DNA of 33,316 nucleotides from Geminicoccaceae bacterium (GCA_023512415.1 JAILZQ010000014.1:1-33316), one strand, 5' to 3'. Positions 25,567 to 33,316 are shown, counted from the first letter of the stretch. Notes: generated by a model from the letters alone, not told the origin. A program made the numbers and translations.

Positions 25567-26851
25567 CGCGCGCTCGCCGGACTTCGCCGAGGCGTTCGCC
25601 CGGCTGGTCGAGGCGCGCCGCGAGGAGACCGCCGACGTCCGGGCGGCGGTCGGCGAGATCCTGACTCGGGTGCGCGAAGAGGGCGATCGGGCGCTGCTCG
25701 AGCTCACCCGGCGCTTCGACCGACTCGAGGCGCCGAACGTCGCCGCCCTCGCCCTCGACCGGGCGACGCTCGAGCGGGCCCGCGCCGGCATCGCGCCCGA
25801 GCTGCGCGCCGCCCTCGAGCTCGCCGCCGAGCGGATCCGCGCCTTCCACGCCCGGCAGATGCCGGCCGACCTCGCTTGGACCGACCCGCTCGGTGTGCGG
25901 CTCGGCCTGCGCTGGCAGCCGATCGACTCGGTCGGCCTCTACGTGCCGGGCGGCACCGCCGCCTACCCCTCTTCGGTCCTCATGAACGCGATCCCGGCCA
26001 AGGTCGCGGGCTGCCGACGGCTCGTGGTGACCGTGCCGACCCCCGAGGGGCGGCCGAACGAGGCGGTCCTCGCCGCCGCGGCGATCGCGGGCGTCGACGA
26101 GGTCTGGCGGATCGGCGGGGCGCAGGCGATCGCAGCGCTCGCCTGGGGCACGGCGACGATCGCCCCGGTCGACAAGATCGTGGGCCCGGGCAATGTCTGG
26201 GTGGCGGAAGCGAAGCGGCAGGTCTACGGCCGGGTCGGCATCGACATGATCGCCGGTCCCTCCGAGGTCGTGATCGTCGCCGATCGGACCGCCGAGCCGC
26301 GCTGGGTCGCAGCCGATCTGTTGGCCCAGGCCGAGCACGACGAGCGGGCGCAGTCGATCCTGATCACCGACGATACCGAGCTCGCCGCCGCCGTCGAGCG
26401 GGCGGTCGAGGAGCTGCTCGCGGGCGCGCCGCGCGATGCGATCGCCCGGGCCTCCTGGCGCGAGCAGGGTGCGATCCTGCTGCTGCCCGACCTCGAGGAG
26501 GCGCCGGCCTTGGTGGACCGGCTCGCCCCCGAGCATCTCCAGCTCGTGGTCGCGGATCCTGCGGCCATGGCCGCGCGGATCCGCCGCGCGGGGGCGATCT
26601 TCTTGGGCGGCCACACGCCCGAGGTGATCGGCGATTACGTGGGCGGGCCGAACCACGTCCTGCCGACGGGGCGGACCGCCCGGTTCGCCTCGGGCCTCTC
26701 GGTGTTCGACTTCCTCACCCGCACGACGATCCTCGGCTGCGACGCCCGCTCGCTCTCCGCCCTCGGTCCCGCGGCGGTGGCGCTCGCCCGCGCCGAGGGC
26801 CTGGCGGCGCACGCCGCGGCGGTCGAGCTCCGGCTCGGAGCCGCGGGTTGA
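25550..26851 (+). CDS. hisD: Histidinol dehydrogenase
   Basis: 433 residues, full length. It catalyses the last two oxidations of histidine synthesis, L-histidinol to L-histidine, with NAD+ and Zn2+. YVPGGTAAYPSSVLMNAIPA, DKIVGPGNVWVAEAKRQVYG and IDMIAGPSEVVIVAD are signature segments. The Zn ligands Gln260 and His263 sit in AQAEHDERAQS, and the catalytic Glu/His pair is in APEHLQLV. GPNHVLPTGRTARFASGLSV gives the late Asp/His region. The gene overlaps DUF2948 upstream and ends in the TTGA overlap that starts UPF0262. No other his genes are in the window, as usual for this split locus. Confidence 0.97.
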   Translation: MPLRLDARSPDFAEAFARLVEARREETADVRAAVGEILTRVREEGDRALLELTRRFDRLEAPNVAALALDRATLERARAGIAPELRAALELAAERIRAFHARQMPADLAWTDPLGVRLGLRWQPIDSVGLYVPGGTAAYPSSVLMNAIPAKVAGCRRLVVTVPTPEGRPNEAVLAAAAIAGVDEVWRIGGAQAIAALAWGTATIAPVDKIVGPGNVWVAEAKRQVYGRVGIDMIAGPSEVVIVADRTAEPRWVAADLLAQAEHDERAQSILITDDTELAAAVERAVEELLAGAPRDAIARASWREQGAILLLPDLEEAPALVDRLAPEHLQLVVADPAAMAARIRRAGAIFLGGHTPEVIGDYVGGPNHVLPTGRTARFASGLSVFDFLTRTTILGCDARSLSALGPAAVALARAEGLAAHAAAVELRLGAAG

Positions 26852-27321
26852 CGCGGCCGCGCGACATCGTCGCGATCGAGCTCGACGCCAAGAGCATCGT
26901 CCGCTGGTCGCCCGAGGTCGAGCACGAGCGGGCGGTGGCGGTCTTCGACCTGCTCGAGGGCAACCGGTTCCGGCTGCGCGAGGGACCGGCCGGGCCCTAT
27001 CGCCTCGTCCTCGGCCTGCGCGACGGCACGCTCGTGTTCACGCTCGCGCCGGAGGGATCCGGCGAGCGGCTCGAGATCGAGCTTCCGGTGCGCCCGCTGC
27101 GGCGTGTCATCAAAGATTATTTCTTGATCTGCGACAGCTATTTCCAGGCCATCAAGGGGGCCACGCCGTCGAAGATCGAGACGATCGACATGGCGCGGCG
27201 CGGGGTCCACGACGAGGGAGCCGGGCTGTTGCGCGAGGCGCTCGAGGCGCGGGTCGAGCTCGACCACGAGACCGCCCGGCGGCTCTTCACCCTCGTCTGC
27301 GTCCTGCACATCCGTGGCTGA
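26848..27321 (+). CDS. UPF0262 family protein
   Basis: 157 residues starting at TTG 26848, overlapping the hisD stop (TTGA); no ATG or GTG is available at the family N-terminus. The protein opens TRPRDIVAIELDAKSIVRWS and includes PEVEHERAVAVFDLLEGN, RRVIKDYFLICDSYFQAIKG and IDMARRGVHDEG, all highly typical of UPF0262, a conserved alphaproteobacterial family without known activity. RRLFTLVCVLHIRG near the end is also diagnostic. Its invariable place between hisD and a phosphatase gene suggests cotranscription rather than functional linkage. Confidence 0.93.
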   Translation: MTRPRDIVAIELDAKSIVRWSPEVEHERAVAVFDLLEGNRFRLREGPAGPYRLVLGLRDGTLVFTLAPEGSGERLEIELPVRPLRRVIKDYFLICDSYFQAIKGATPSKIETIDMARRGVHDEGAGLLREALEARVELDHETARRLFTLVCVLHIRG

Positions 27322-27336
27322 GTCCGGCCCCTCGCG

Positions 27337-27780
27337 ATGGCCGAGCTCCCGGGTAGCGTGTTGTTCGCCTGCTCGATGAACGCGATCCGCTCGCCGATGG
27401 CGGAGGCGATCCTCAAGTCCCTGCACGTCAAGCGGATGTTCGTCGACAGCGTGGGCGTGCGCAAGGGCGAGGTCGACCCGCTCGCGGTCGAGGTGCTCGA
27501 CGAGATCGGGATCGACCTCTCGCGGCATCGGCCCAAGACCTTCGAGCAGCTCGAGGACGGCTTTTTCGATCTCATCGTCACCCTCTCGCCCGAGGCGCAC
27601 CACCGGGCCCTCGAGCTCACCCGCGAGATGGCCTGCGAGGTCGAGTTCTGGCGGGTGCCCGACCCGAGCCTCGTCGAGGGCAGCCGCGAGCAGCGGCTCG
27701 AGGCCTACCGAGCGCTGCGCGATCTGCTCGTCGAGCGGATCCGCGCCCGCTTCCCGCCGCCCGCGGGGCCGAGCCTATGA
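27337..27780 (+). CDS. Low-molecular-weight phosphotyrosine phosphatase-like protein
   Basis: 147 residues. The P-loop CSMNAIRSPMAEA has the C-x5-R signature (Cys12, Arg18) of low-molecular-weight phosphatases and arsenate reductases, immediately after a short first strand as in the family. VPDPSLVEGSREQRLEAYR holds the DP general-acid loop. The family marker CSMNAIRSPMAE (rather than CTGNxCRSP) is specific to the alphaproteobacterial group found between UPF0262 and infA. Substrate unknown; phosphoprotein or small-molecule phosphate are possible. The gene overlaps the convergent lipoprotein-like gene by six bases at the stops. Confidence 0.92.
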   Translation: MAELPGSVLFACSMNAIRSPMAEAILKSLHVKRMFVDSVGVRKGEVDPLAVEVLDEIGIDLSRHRPKTFEQLEDGFFDLIVTLSPEAHHRALELTREMACEVEFWRVPDPSLVEGSREQRLEAYRALRDLLVERIRARFPPPAGPSL

Positions 27781-28335
27781 GGCGCGCACGCTCGGCCGCC
27801 GGTCACGGCCGGACCCGCCCGGGGAACGGTCGACGGGCTGGCCCGCGAGCCAGCGGCCGACCGTCTCGGCCACGGTCACCCCGAACAACCGGGCGAGGTC
27901 GATCAGGCCTTGGGCGCTGAAGGCGGCCACGCCGGGCCCGCCGACGTAGCGCTGGCGGCCGACGAAGCGCTGCAGCACGCTGCCGTCCGGGCCCACGAGT
28001 TCGAACCGGCCGGCGATCGTCCGCGCCGCCTCGGCGGCCACCGGCACGAAGGGATCGCTGTCGTCGGTGAGCTCGCCCCTCAAGAGGAGGGCGTCGGCGG
28101 GTCGCGGCTCGGGGACCCCGTCGAGCGCCTCGACCACGCCCGGAAGCGTCCGCAGCCGGTCGACCAGGGCGGCGCGGAAGATCGGCAGGACCGGATCGAG
28201 GTTGCGGCTGCGCGTCGGGGTCGGGCCCAGATGGACCCGGCGGAACCGGTCGCCGGGCCGCGGGGCAGGCGGTGGCGGGCCGGCGCAGCCGATCGGCTGG
28301 GCGAGCAGGCCGGCGAGCAGCAGACGGCGGCCGAT
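27775..28335 (-). CDS. Putative lipoprotein (DUF4410-like), start codon unclear
   Basis: An open frame of about 187 residues reads as a genuine protein from near 28335 downwards. A signal-like stretch [17 protein letters not shown] contains a Cys in a lipobox-like site (I-G-C). The mature part, [33 protein letters not shown] and [20 protein letters not shown], resembles small lipoproteins of the DUF4410 kind that compute a regulated level of an outer-membrane factor; this is a weak match by eye. No ATG, GTG or TTG occurs in frame near the signal; the frame stays open to 28608, opposite infA. ATG codons lie just upstream in another frame (28398-28403). A frameshift or an unusual start is therefore likely. 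The coordinate 28335 is provisional. Confidence 0.5.
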   Translation of the reverse strand: MGRRLLLAGLLAQPIGCAGPPPPAPRPGDRFRRVHLGPTPTRSRNLDPVLPIFRAALVDRLRTLPGVVEALDGVPEPRPADALLLRGELTDDSDPFVPVAAEAARTIAGRFELVGPDGSVLQRFVGRQRYVGGPGVAAFSAQGLIDLARLFGVTVAETVGRWLAGQPVDRSPGGSGRDRRPSVRAS

Positions 28336-28372
28336 GGCCGCGCCGGAAGGGGCCTCGGCGGCACCTTCCCGC

Positions 28373-28402
28373 CTTGACCTGTGGCCGCGGCATCCCCATG
28401 AA
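28373..28402 (+). promoter_or_regulatory. Candidate infA promoter
   Basis: CTTGACC (28373-28379) matches the alphaproteobacterial -35 element, with CATGAA at 28397-28402 about 17 bases downstream as a weak -10. It lies 45 bases before the infA ATG, in the divergent gap between the lipoprotein-like gene and infA. The ribosome site CGGGAG lies before the start. Confidence 0.4.
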
Positions 28403-28447
28403 CTGAGTGCCGCCGTGCCCGGCGGCGCGTTTCTTTCGGGAGCCCGA

Positions 28448-28666
28448 ATGGCGAAAGAGGACCTGATCGAGTTCAGTGGCACCGTGACCGAGGTCCTGCC
28501 CAACGCGATGTTCCGCGTCAAGCTCGACAACGACCACGAGATCCTGGCGCACACCTCGGGGCGGATGCGCAAGAATCGGATCCGCGTGCTCGCCGGTGAC
28601 AAGGTCACCGTCGAAATGACTCCTTACGATCTCAGCCGCGGACGGATCACCTATCGCTTCAAGTGA
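28448..28666 (+). CDS. infA: Translation initiation factor IF-1
   Basis: 72 residues, exactly the normal length. [60 protein letters not shown] and [11 protein letters not shown] cover the whole OB-fold of IF-1 almost unchanged from other alphaproteobacteria. It binds the 30S A site and assists IF-2 and IF-3 in initiation. maf, rng and yacG follow closely and are probably cotranscribed. Confidence 0.98.
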   Translation: MAKEDLIEFSGTVTEVLPNAMFRVKLDNDHEILAHTSGRMRKNRIRVLAGDKVTVEMTPYDLSRGRITYRFK

Positions 28667-28694
28667 GCCCAGCGAGCCGGGCGGCCGCCCGCCC

Positions 28695-29270
28695 TTGGTG
28701 CTCGCCTCCTCCTCGCCCCGGCGCCTGGCGCTCCTGCGGCAGGTCGGCATCGAGCCCGACCTCGTCGAAGCCCCCGAGGTCGACGAGACGCCGCGGCCGC
28801 GCGAGCTGCCGCGCGGCTACGCGCTGCGCTTGGCCCGCGCCAAGGCCGAGGCGGTCCGCGACCGACTCGCCGGGCGACCGGCCTGGATCCTCGCCGCCGA
28901 CACGGTGGTCGCCTGCGGCCGGCGGATCCTGCCCAAGCCCGAGGACCGGGCGACCGCCGCCGCTTGCCTCGATCTCTTGTCGGGCCGGCGCCACCGGGTG
29001 CTGGGCGGGGTCTGCGTGCTCGCCCCGGACGGCCGCTCGGCCGAGCGGCTCGTCACCACGATCGTGCGGGTGAAGCGGCTGTCGTCCGAGGAGCGCGAGC
29101 GCTACCTCGCGAGCGGGGAGTGGCGGGGCAAGGCCGGCGGCTACGCGATCCAGGGCCGGGCCGCGCTCTTCGTGCCGGCGATCAACGGCTCCTATGCGAA
29201 CGTCGTGGGCCTGCCGCTGGTCGAGGCGATGGCCCTCCTCCAGGGACTCGGTTGGCGATGGCCCGCGTGA
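28695..29270 (+). CDS. maf: Maf family nucleotide pyrophosphatase
   Basis: 191 residues from TTG 28695; no ATG or GTG in frame occurs after the infA stop except GTG three bases further on. LVLASSSPRRLALLRQVGI is the Maf N-terminal strand and P-loop-like SxSPRR motif. ILAADTVVACGRRILPKP holds the catalytic Asp region, and GKAGGYAIQGRAALFVPAIN and GSYANVVGLPLVE the C-terminal motifs. Members hydrolyse modified or dTTP/UTP-type nucleotides (YhdE/YceF group). The protein may lack a few N-terminal residues relative to homologues, so the start is somewhat uncertain. Its end overlaps rng by 13 bases. Confidence 0.93.
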   Translation: MVLASSSPRRLALLRQVGIEPDLVEAPEVDETPRPRELPRGYALRLARAKAEAVRDRLAGRPAWILAADTVVACGRRILPKPEDRATAAACLDLLSGRRHRVLGGVCVLAPDGRSAERLVTTIVRVKRLSSEERERYLASGEWRGKAGGYAIQGRAALFVPAINGSYANVVGLPLVEAMALLQGLGWRWPA

Positions 29271-30661
29271 ACCGGCTCGTGATCGAGGCCACCGGCTTCG
29301 GGGTGCGCGGCGCGCTCCTCGACGGCGACCGGCTGATCGAGGTCCAGGACGTCGACGCGGTCGGCGAGCAGGTCGCCGAAAGCTTCTTCCTCGGCCGGGT
29401 GAGCGCGGTCGACCGGCAGCTCAACGCGGCGTTCCTCGACATCGGCCTCGACCGGCCGGCGATGCTCGCCGCCAAGGATGCACGCTTCGGCGCCGGTGTG
29501 GCCGAGCGCCTGCCGATCGGTCGGCTCGTGCGCGAGGGCGAGCGACTCCTCGTCCAGGGCGTGCGCGAGGCGGCCGAGGACAAGGGCGCCCGGGTCACGA
29601 CCGACCTCAAGCTCCTGGGGTTTCATCTGCTCTGGCGGCCGCACGGGCTCGCCCCCGAGACCGGGCCCGCGCGGGGGGCCGAGCGGGAGGCGCTGCGGCT
29701 GCGGGGCGAGACCTTGTTTCACGGCCGCGGCGTGACCTTGCGGCGCCACGCGGCGCGGGTCGAAGATTCGGTGTTGCGGGCCGAGCTCGAGCGCCTCGAG
29801 GCACGTTGGCGGGCGCTCCGCGCGGAAGCCGAGGCGCGGCGGCGGCCCGGTCGGCTCGCGGTCGACGAGCACCCGCTCGAGCGGCTCCTGCGCAACCTGC
29901 TCGACCCCGAGCTGCGCCGGGTCGAGGTGGCCGACCCCGAGCTCGCCGCCCGTGCCCGCGCTCTGCTCGAGGGCCCGCTCGCGGCGCACGGGATCGAGCT
30001 CGTCCGGCTCGACCCGAAGGAGAGCGCCTTCGCCCAGACCGGGGTCGAGGGCGAGCTCGAACGGGCGCTCGGCCGCGAGATCGCGCTGCCCGGCGGCGGC
30101 CGGCTGATCGTCGAGCCGACCGCTGCACTCGTGGCGATCGACGTCGACGGCGGCGGCCGCGCCCCGCTCGAGGTCGATCTCGCCGCCGCTGCCGAGATCG
30201 CCCGCATCCTGCGGCTGCGCAATCTGGGCGGGACGATCGTCGTCGACTTCGTCGATCTCCTCGACCGGCGCGAGCGGCAGCGGCTCGAACAGGCCCTCGC
30301 CAAGGCCTTCCGCGACGATCCCGCCCCCGTCCAGATCCACCCGATGACCGCCTCGGGACTGGTCGAGATCGGCCGGGCGCGGCGCGGCCGCCCGCTCGAT
30401 CAGCTGCTCTTGCGCCCCTGCCCCGCCTGCGCCGGCAGCGGCCGGGTCCGCTCGCTCCGCGCCGCCGCCGAGGCGCTCTTGGGTGCGCTCCGCCGGCGAC
30501 CGGCCGCGGGGGTACGCCTCGCCCCCGACCTCGCCCGCTGGCTCGAGGGCGAAGGGGCCGAGGCTTGGCGCCCGGCCGCGGCCGCACTCGCGGTCCGGGT
30601 CGACCCGACGCTCGAGCCCGGCGCGTTCCTGCTCGAGGGGAGCGATGGACGGCCCGCTTGA
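29258..30661 (+). CDS. rng: Ribonuclease E/G family protein
   Basis: 467 residues, RNase G-like (no long C-terminal scaffold). An S1-type N-terminal domain contains FFLGRVSAVDRQLNAAFLDI (43-62). The catalytic Mg sites are Asp295 in ALVAIDVDGG and Asp333 in VVDFVDLLDRRER. The Zn-link is CPACAGSGRV with Cys388 and Cys391, which joins dimers into tetramers. The conserved Gly-Gly-Gly-Arg insert precedes TAALVAID. In alphaproteobacteria this gene between maf and yacG encodes a protein shorter than E. coli RNase G (489). Expected to process rRNA and turn over mRNA with 5'-monophosphate preference. It ends in an overlap with yacG. Confidence 0.94.
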   Translation: MARVNRLVIEATGFGVRGALLDGDRLIEVQDVDAVGEQVAESFFLGRVSAVDRQLNAAFLDIGLDRPAMLAAKDARFGAGVAERLPIGRLVREGERLLVQGVREAAEDKGARVTTDLKLLGFHLLWRPHGLAPETGPARGAEREALRLRGETLFHGRGVTLRRHAARVEDSVLRAELERLEARWRALRAEAEARRRPGRLAVDEHPLERLLRNLLDPELRRVEVADPELAARARALLEGPLAAHGIELVRLDPKESAFAQTGVEGELERALGREIALPGGGRLIVEPTAALVAIDVDGGGRAPLEVDLAAAAEIARILRLRNLGGTIVVDFVDLLDRRERQRLEQALAKAFRDDPAPVQIHPMTASGLVEIGRARRGRPLDQLLLRPCPACAGSGRVRSLRAAAEALLGALRRRPAAGVRLAPDLARWLEGEGAEAWRPAAAALAVRVDPTLEPGAFLLEGSDGRPA

Positions 30662-30875
30662 GCCGCGGCCCGCGCGGCCGCGTCGCTGCCCCCGCTGCGG
30701 CCGACCGAGCGTCGAGCGGTTTCGGCCGTTCTGCTCCGCCAGCTGCCGCGACCGCGACCTCCTCGACTGGCTCGACGGGCGCTACGCCCTCCCGGCGGTC
30801 GAGAGCGAGCAGGAGGAGGCAGCCGAGCCGAGAAGGGGCGGGCCGTCCCGGGAAACCGCGACCGGCGAAGATTGA
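30645..30875 (+). CDS. yacG: DNA gyrase inhibitor YacG, zinc-binding
   Basis: 76 residues. RRCPRCGRP (Cys15, Cys18) and RFRPFCSASCRDRDLLDWLD (Cys30, Cys34) form the treble-clef zinc site characteristic of YacG, with the usual WLDGRYALP extension. YacG binds the GyrB C-terminal region and inhibits gyrase in E. coli. The start overlaps rng by 17 bases. The acidic C-terminal tail VESEQEEAAE is normal for the family. Next gene converges 18 bases after the stop. Confidence 0.94.
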   Translation: MDGPLEPRPARPRRCPRCGRPSVERFRPFCSASCRDRDLLDWLDGRYALPAVESEQEEAAEPRRGGPSRETATGED

Positions 30876-30893
30876 GGGCCGCGCGCAACCGGC

Positions 30894-31547
30894 TCAGGGC
30901 CGGAAGGCGCCCGCGAGGGCTCGGAAATGGCGCAGCCGCTGCTCGTTCATGGTCCTGAGCGCCAGGGCCCAGCGCTCGTCGCCGCCGCCCAGGAGCTGCA
31001 GCTCGAGCAGCAGGCCGAAGCCGCCGGCGGTGAACCGGCAGCTCATGACGTGGCGGCCATCGGGGCGGAGCTGCGGGTTCTCGCACGCGGCGAGGGCCAG
31101 TTTGCCGAGCCGATCGACGGCGCCCAGCAAGGTTTCGACCGCAGCCCGCACCGTCTCGCCGGCCAAGGGGCTGTCCGGATCGTCGACCAGCCGGCGCAGA
31201 GCCGCGGCGAAGCCCGCGGTGTCGAGCGTCATCTGCCGCTCGAGCCAGGCCGCGGGGTCGCTCCAGGCGAGCGCGTCCGCGGGCGCGGCGCGGTCGAGCC
31301 TGCGCAGGGTGAGCCGGCTCAGTGTACCGAAGCCACCTTCCGCCGGGCGGATCACCACCCCAACCGTCTCGCCCCCGGCCGGCTCGCAGACCAAGCCGAG
31401 CTCGGGCGGGATCGAGAAGGCGGCGCAGAGGGCCGCCGGGTCGGTCGACCGCTGGGCCGCGGCCTCGGCCGCGAGCGCGACCGCCGCGAGCAGCCCGAGC
31501 GCCACGGCCCACGCGCCGCCGATCCGCCCGCCCCGTCGCTCCGCCAC
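30894..31547 (-). CDS. Secreted hypothetical protein
   Basis: 217 residues from GTG 31547, chosen for a good GGGAGG seven bases upstream; the longer open frame overlaps the upstream gene. The N-terminus is RRGGRIGGAWAVALGLLAAV followed by ALAAEAAAQ, a clear Sec signal with a likely cleavage after AAA-Q or AEAAA. Mature region: STDPAALCAAFSIPPELGLV, a middle MTLDTAGFAAALRRLVDDPD and three Cys (LCAAF, VCEP, ACEN, plus SCRF) that could form disulfides. No enzyme motif was recognised. It is the last gene of the pepA-thioesterase-winged-helix run on the minus strand, 11 bases after its neighbour. Function unknown; periplasmic location likely. Confidence 0.75.
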   Translation of the reverse strand: MAERRGGRIGGAWAVALGLLAAVALAAEAAAQRSTDPAALCAAFSIPPELGLVCEPAGGETVGVVIRPAEGGFGTLSRLTLRRLDRAAPADALAWSDPAAWLERQMTLDTAGFAAALRRLVDDPDSPLAGETVRAAVETLLGAVDRLGKLALAACENPQLRPDGRHVMSCRFTAGGFGLLLELQLLGGGDERWALALRTMNEQRLRHFRALAGAFRP

Positions 31548-31558
31548 GGCCGCCTCCC

Positions 31559-32014
31559 TCACGCCTCGACCACCCGGCCCATCAGCTGGCGCAGATATTG
31601 GCGCCCCTGCTGGGAGACCCGGTAGCGGCCCCGCTGGTGGACGAACACGCGCTTGGCGAGCTGGGCCTGCTTCACGCACTGCGACGGGTTGCCGACCTTG
31701 AAGCCGTGCTCGACCAGCCGGCGGCTCGCCTCGGCGGTGGCGAAGCACTCGTCACCGCTGCGTCGCTGCACCCAATAGCCGGCGGCGAGCATCCGGTCGA
31801 CGTCGGTGGCACTCGCCGGGAGGTGGCTGATGAAGGCACCGAAACTGTCCTCGGGCGAATCGGCGGGGGAGCTCGCCGCCGCGGGTGCCGGGCCGCCGAG
31901 TGCGGCCAACAGGCGCTCGAGCCGCTCGCCGTAGCTTTCGACGAAGTCGCGCGGGCCCTCGATCTCGAGCTCGCGTTGAGCGAGATTGATGCGGATGCGC
32001 GCGCGCTCGTCCAT
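31559..32014 (-). CDS. Hypothetical protein, N-terminal IEGPEEFV-type module plus winged-helix-like domain
   Basis: 151 residues. The N-terminus, IRINLAQRELEIEGPRDFVE (7-26), matches a short module seen in scattered bacterial and archaeal proteins with I-x-x-E-G-x-x-x-F-V. After a Pro/Ala/Ser linker (41-58), residues 70-145, with ATDVDRMLAAGYWVQRRSGD, ASRRLVEHGFKVGNPSQCVK, and FVHQRGRYRVSQQGRQYLRQ, have the three-helix plus wing pattern of a helix-turn-helix domain. This is judged by eye. A DNA-binding or protein-binding role is inference; no ligand known. It lies between a thioesterase gene and a secreted-protein gene in a tight minus-strand run. Confidence 0.78.
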   Translation of the reverse strand: MDERARIRINLAQRELEIEGPRDFVESYGERLERLLAALGGPAPAAASSPADSPEDSFGAFISHLPASATDVDRMLAAGYWVQRRSGDECFATAEASRRLVEHGFKVGNPSQCVKQAQLAKRVFVHQRGRYRVSQQGRQYLRQLMGRVVEA

Positions 32015-32073
32015 CCTCGCCGCCCGACGGGACCGGGAGCGAGGCTAATCCTGGGCGGGCGGATCAGCAACCA

Positions 32074-32523
32074 TCAGCGCTCGGCGGGCTCGGCGAGCAG
32101 CCGGGCGAGTGCGGCGCGCAAGGCCGTGGGGATCGGCACCGGCCGCTGGCTCGCCCGGTCGACGAAGACGTGGACGAAATGACCGTCGGCCGCGGCCGAG
32201 TCCTCGCCCGCGCGGAAGATCCCGATCTCGTAGCGACACGAGCTCGTGCCGAGATGGGCGACCACGAGCCCGGCCTCGAGCCGGTCGGGGAAGGCCAAGG
32301 CGCGGTGGAAGCGGCAGCCCGTGTCGACCGCGAAGCCCACCACCGGCGAGCGCCAGGGGTCGAGCCCGCCCTCGCGCATCAAATAATGGGCGATCGCCGT
32401 GTCGAAATAGCTGTAATAGACCACGTTGTTGACGTGGCCGTAGACGTCCATGTCCATCCAGCGCGTCTCGAGCGGGACGTGCCAGCGGTAAGCGCTGCGC
32501 GTGGTCGGGGGGCGACGGCTCAA
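32074..32523 (-). CDS. Acyl-CoA thioesterase, 4-hydroxybenzoyl-CoA-thioesterase-type hotdog fold
   Basis: 149 residues from TTG 32523, with GGAG at good spacing. WMDMDVYGHVNNVVYYSYFD (22-41) is the hotdog signature, in which the Asp before YGHVNN is catalytic; the following central helix and strands fit the fold. HFVHVFVDRASQRPVPIP is the conserved C-terminal strand. Members hydrolyse acyl-CoA esters or act in cell-envelope steps (YbgC-like); specificity is not clear. It starts 31 bases after leucyl aminopeptidase on the same strand. Confidence 0.9.
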   Translation of the reverse strand: MSRRPPTTRSAYRWHVPLETRWMDMDVYGHVNNVVYYSYFDTAIAHYLMREGGLDPWRSPVVGFAVDTGCRFHRALAFPDRLEAGLVVAHLGTSSCRYEIGIFRAGEDSAAADGHFVHVFVDRASQRPVPIPTALRAALARLLAEPAER

Positions 32524-32554
32524 GGGGGAGGCCTCCGCGAGGGTCGGGAGCGGC

Positions 32555-33316
32555 TCAGCCGGCGAAACGACGTTCGATCGCCGCGAGCAGCGGCCGGAGC
32601 GCCGTGGCCTCACCGCCGCGCGGCCGACCCGGCCGGCTCTCGTCGTTCCAGCCGAAAATGTCGAGATGCGCCCAGGCGCGGGTCTCGACCACGAACTCTT
32701 TGAGGAAAAGGGCCGCGGTGATCGCGCCGGCGAAGTTCTTCTGGCCGGTGTTGTTGATGTCGGCGAGCGGGCTCTTGAGGTAGCTGCGGTAGGGGCCGTG
32801 CAGGGGCAGCCGCCAGAGCGGCTCGGCGGTCCGCTCGCCGGCCTCGAGCAGCTCACGGGCGAGCCCGTCGTCGGGGGTGAAGAGCGCCGGCAGCTCCGGG
32901 CCGAGCGCCACCCGCGCCGCCCCCGTCAAGGTGGCGGCGTCGATCAGCAGGTCGGGCCGCTCGCGGTCCGCCTCGACCAGGGCGTCGGCCAGGATCAACC
33001 GGCCCTCGGCGTCGGTGTTGCCGATCTCGACGGTGAGGCCCTTGCGCGAGCGGAGCACGTCGCCGGGCCGGAAGGCGCGGCCGCCGACCGCGTTCTCCAC
33101 GGCCGGGATCAGCACCCGCAGGCGCACCGACAAGCCGAGGCCGGTGATCGCCTTGGCCAGCCCGAGCATCAACGCCGCGCCGGCCATGTCCTTCTTCATG
33201 AGCAGCATGGCCGAGGAGGGCTTGATGTCGAGCCCGCCCGTGTCGAAGCAGACGCCCTTGCCGACGAGCGTGAGCTTGGGGGCCCCGGGCTCGCCCCACA
33301 CGAGCTCGATCAGTCG
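32555..33316 (-). CDS. Leucyl aminopeptidase family M17, C-terminal part
   Basis: The frame continues off the right edge; 253 residues are visible, about the C-terminal half or more of the enzyme. VGKGVCFDTGGLDIKPSSAM contains the first metal Lys/Asp, MKKDMAGAAL the second, and NTDAEGRLILADAL is the M17 signature with the metal-binding Asp and Glu and catalytic Arg. PLADINNTGQKNFAGAITAA and WAHLDIFGWNDESRP are the conserved end. The Zn/Mn hexameric peptidase removes N-terminal residues from peptides; this branch (PepA-like) includes alphaproteobacterial forms with N-terminal extensions not seen here. Likely first of the minus-strand run. Confidence 0.95.
   Translation of the reverse strand, partial: RLIELVWGEPGAPKLTLVGKGVCFDTGGLDIKPSSAMLLMKKDMAGAALMLGLAKAITGLGLSVRLRVLIPAVENAVGGRAFRPGDVLRSRKGLTVEIGNTDAEGRLILADALVEADRERPDLLIDAATLTGAARVALGPELPALFTPDDGLARELLEAGERTAEPLWRLPLHGPYRSYLKSPLADINNTGQKNFAGAITAALFLKEFVVETRAWAHLDIFGWNDESRPGRPRGGEATALRPLLAAIERRFAG

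Noticed and set aside
28663-28697. GTG at 28663 as the start of maf
   Set aside because: It is in a different frame from the Maf sequence, so would need a frameshift; TTG 28695 gives an almost complete protein.

Overview
The window reads as chromosome of a very high-G+C alphaproteobacterium, most likely of the Rhodospirillales or a deep relative. G+C looks to be around 70% by eye and was not counted. The placement rests on the block dcd, murA, DUF2948, hisD, UPF0262, low-molecular-weight phosphatase, infA, maf, rng, yacG (23.2-30.9 kb), a gene order and family set typical of that class. Short overlaps and GTG/TTG starts are frequent.

Layout. (1) 0-4.9 kb is a small-molecule catabolic block: the end of a TIM-barrel amidohydrolase, a metallo-beta-lactamase-fold lactonase-like hydrolase, a fused SMP-30 lactonase plus isochorismatase-family protein, a divergent FAD amine/amino-acid oxidoreductase, and an HpcH/HpaI aldolase. 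(2) 5.0-11.66 kb is a complete type III-B CRISPR effector operon, cmr1-cmr2(cas10)-cmr3-cmr4-cmr5-cmr6, with overlapping or nearly touching genes. No repeat array, cas1/cas2, cas6 or CARF effector is visible in the window. (3) 11.66-15.8 kb holds a convergent nucleoside hydrolase and a sugar-type ABC importer (binding protein and two permeases, no ATPase). (4) 15.87-22.6 kb is a minus-strand cluster of a DUF2126 transglutaminase, a fused circularly permuted ATP-grasp/alpha-E protein and a second transglutaminase, a predicted peptide ligase/protease system of unknown product. (5) 22.8-30.9 kb is housekeeping: tRNA-Thr(GGU), a small basic protein, then the dcd to yacG block. (6) 30.9-33.3 kb is a minus-strand run: the C-terminal two thirds of leucyl aminopeptidase, a hotdog thioesterase, a winged-helix-like protein and a secreted protein of unknown function.

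The most noteworthy element is the Cmr operon. It sits between genes that look metabolic. Its Cas10 lacks the N-terminal HD nuclease but keeps the GGDD cyclase motif. Its Cmr4 keeps the catalytic Asp26. Its Cmr6 carries an extra C-terminal domain on a flexible linker. The complex therefore looks built for RNA cleavage and cyclic-oligoadenylate signalling, with crRNA supply and signal effector encoded elsewhere. Also of note are a hydrolase fusion in which the usual isochorismatase-family cysteine is serine, and a probable lipoprotein gene with no recognisable start codon. No gene-free stretch exceeds 300 bases.
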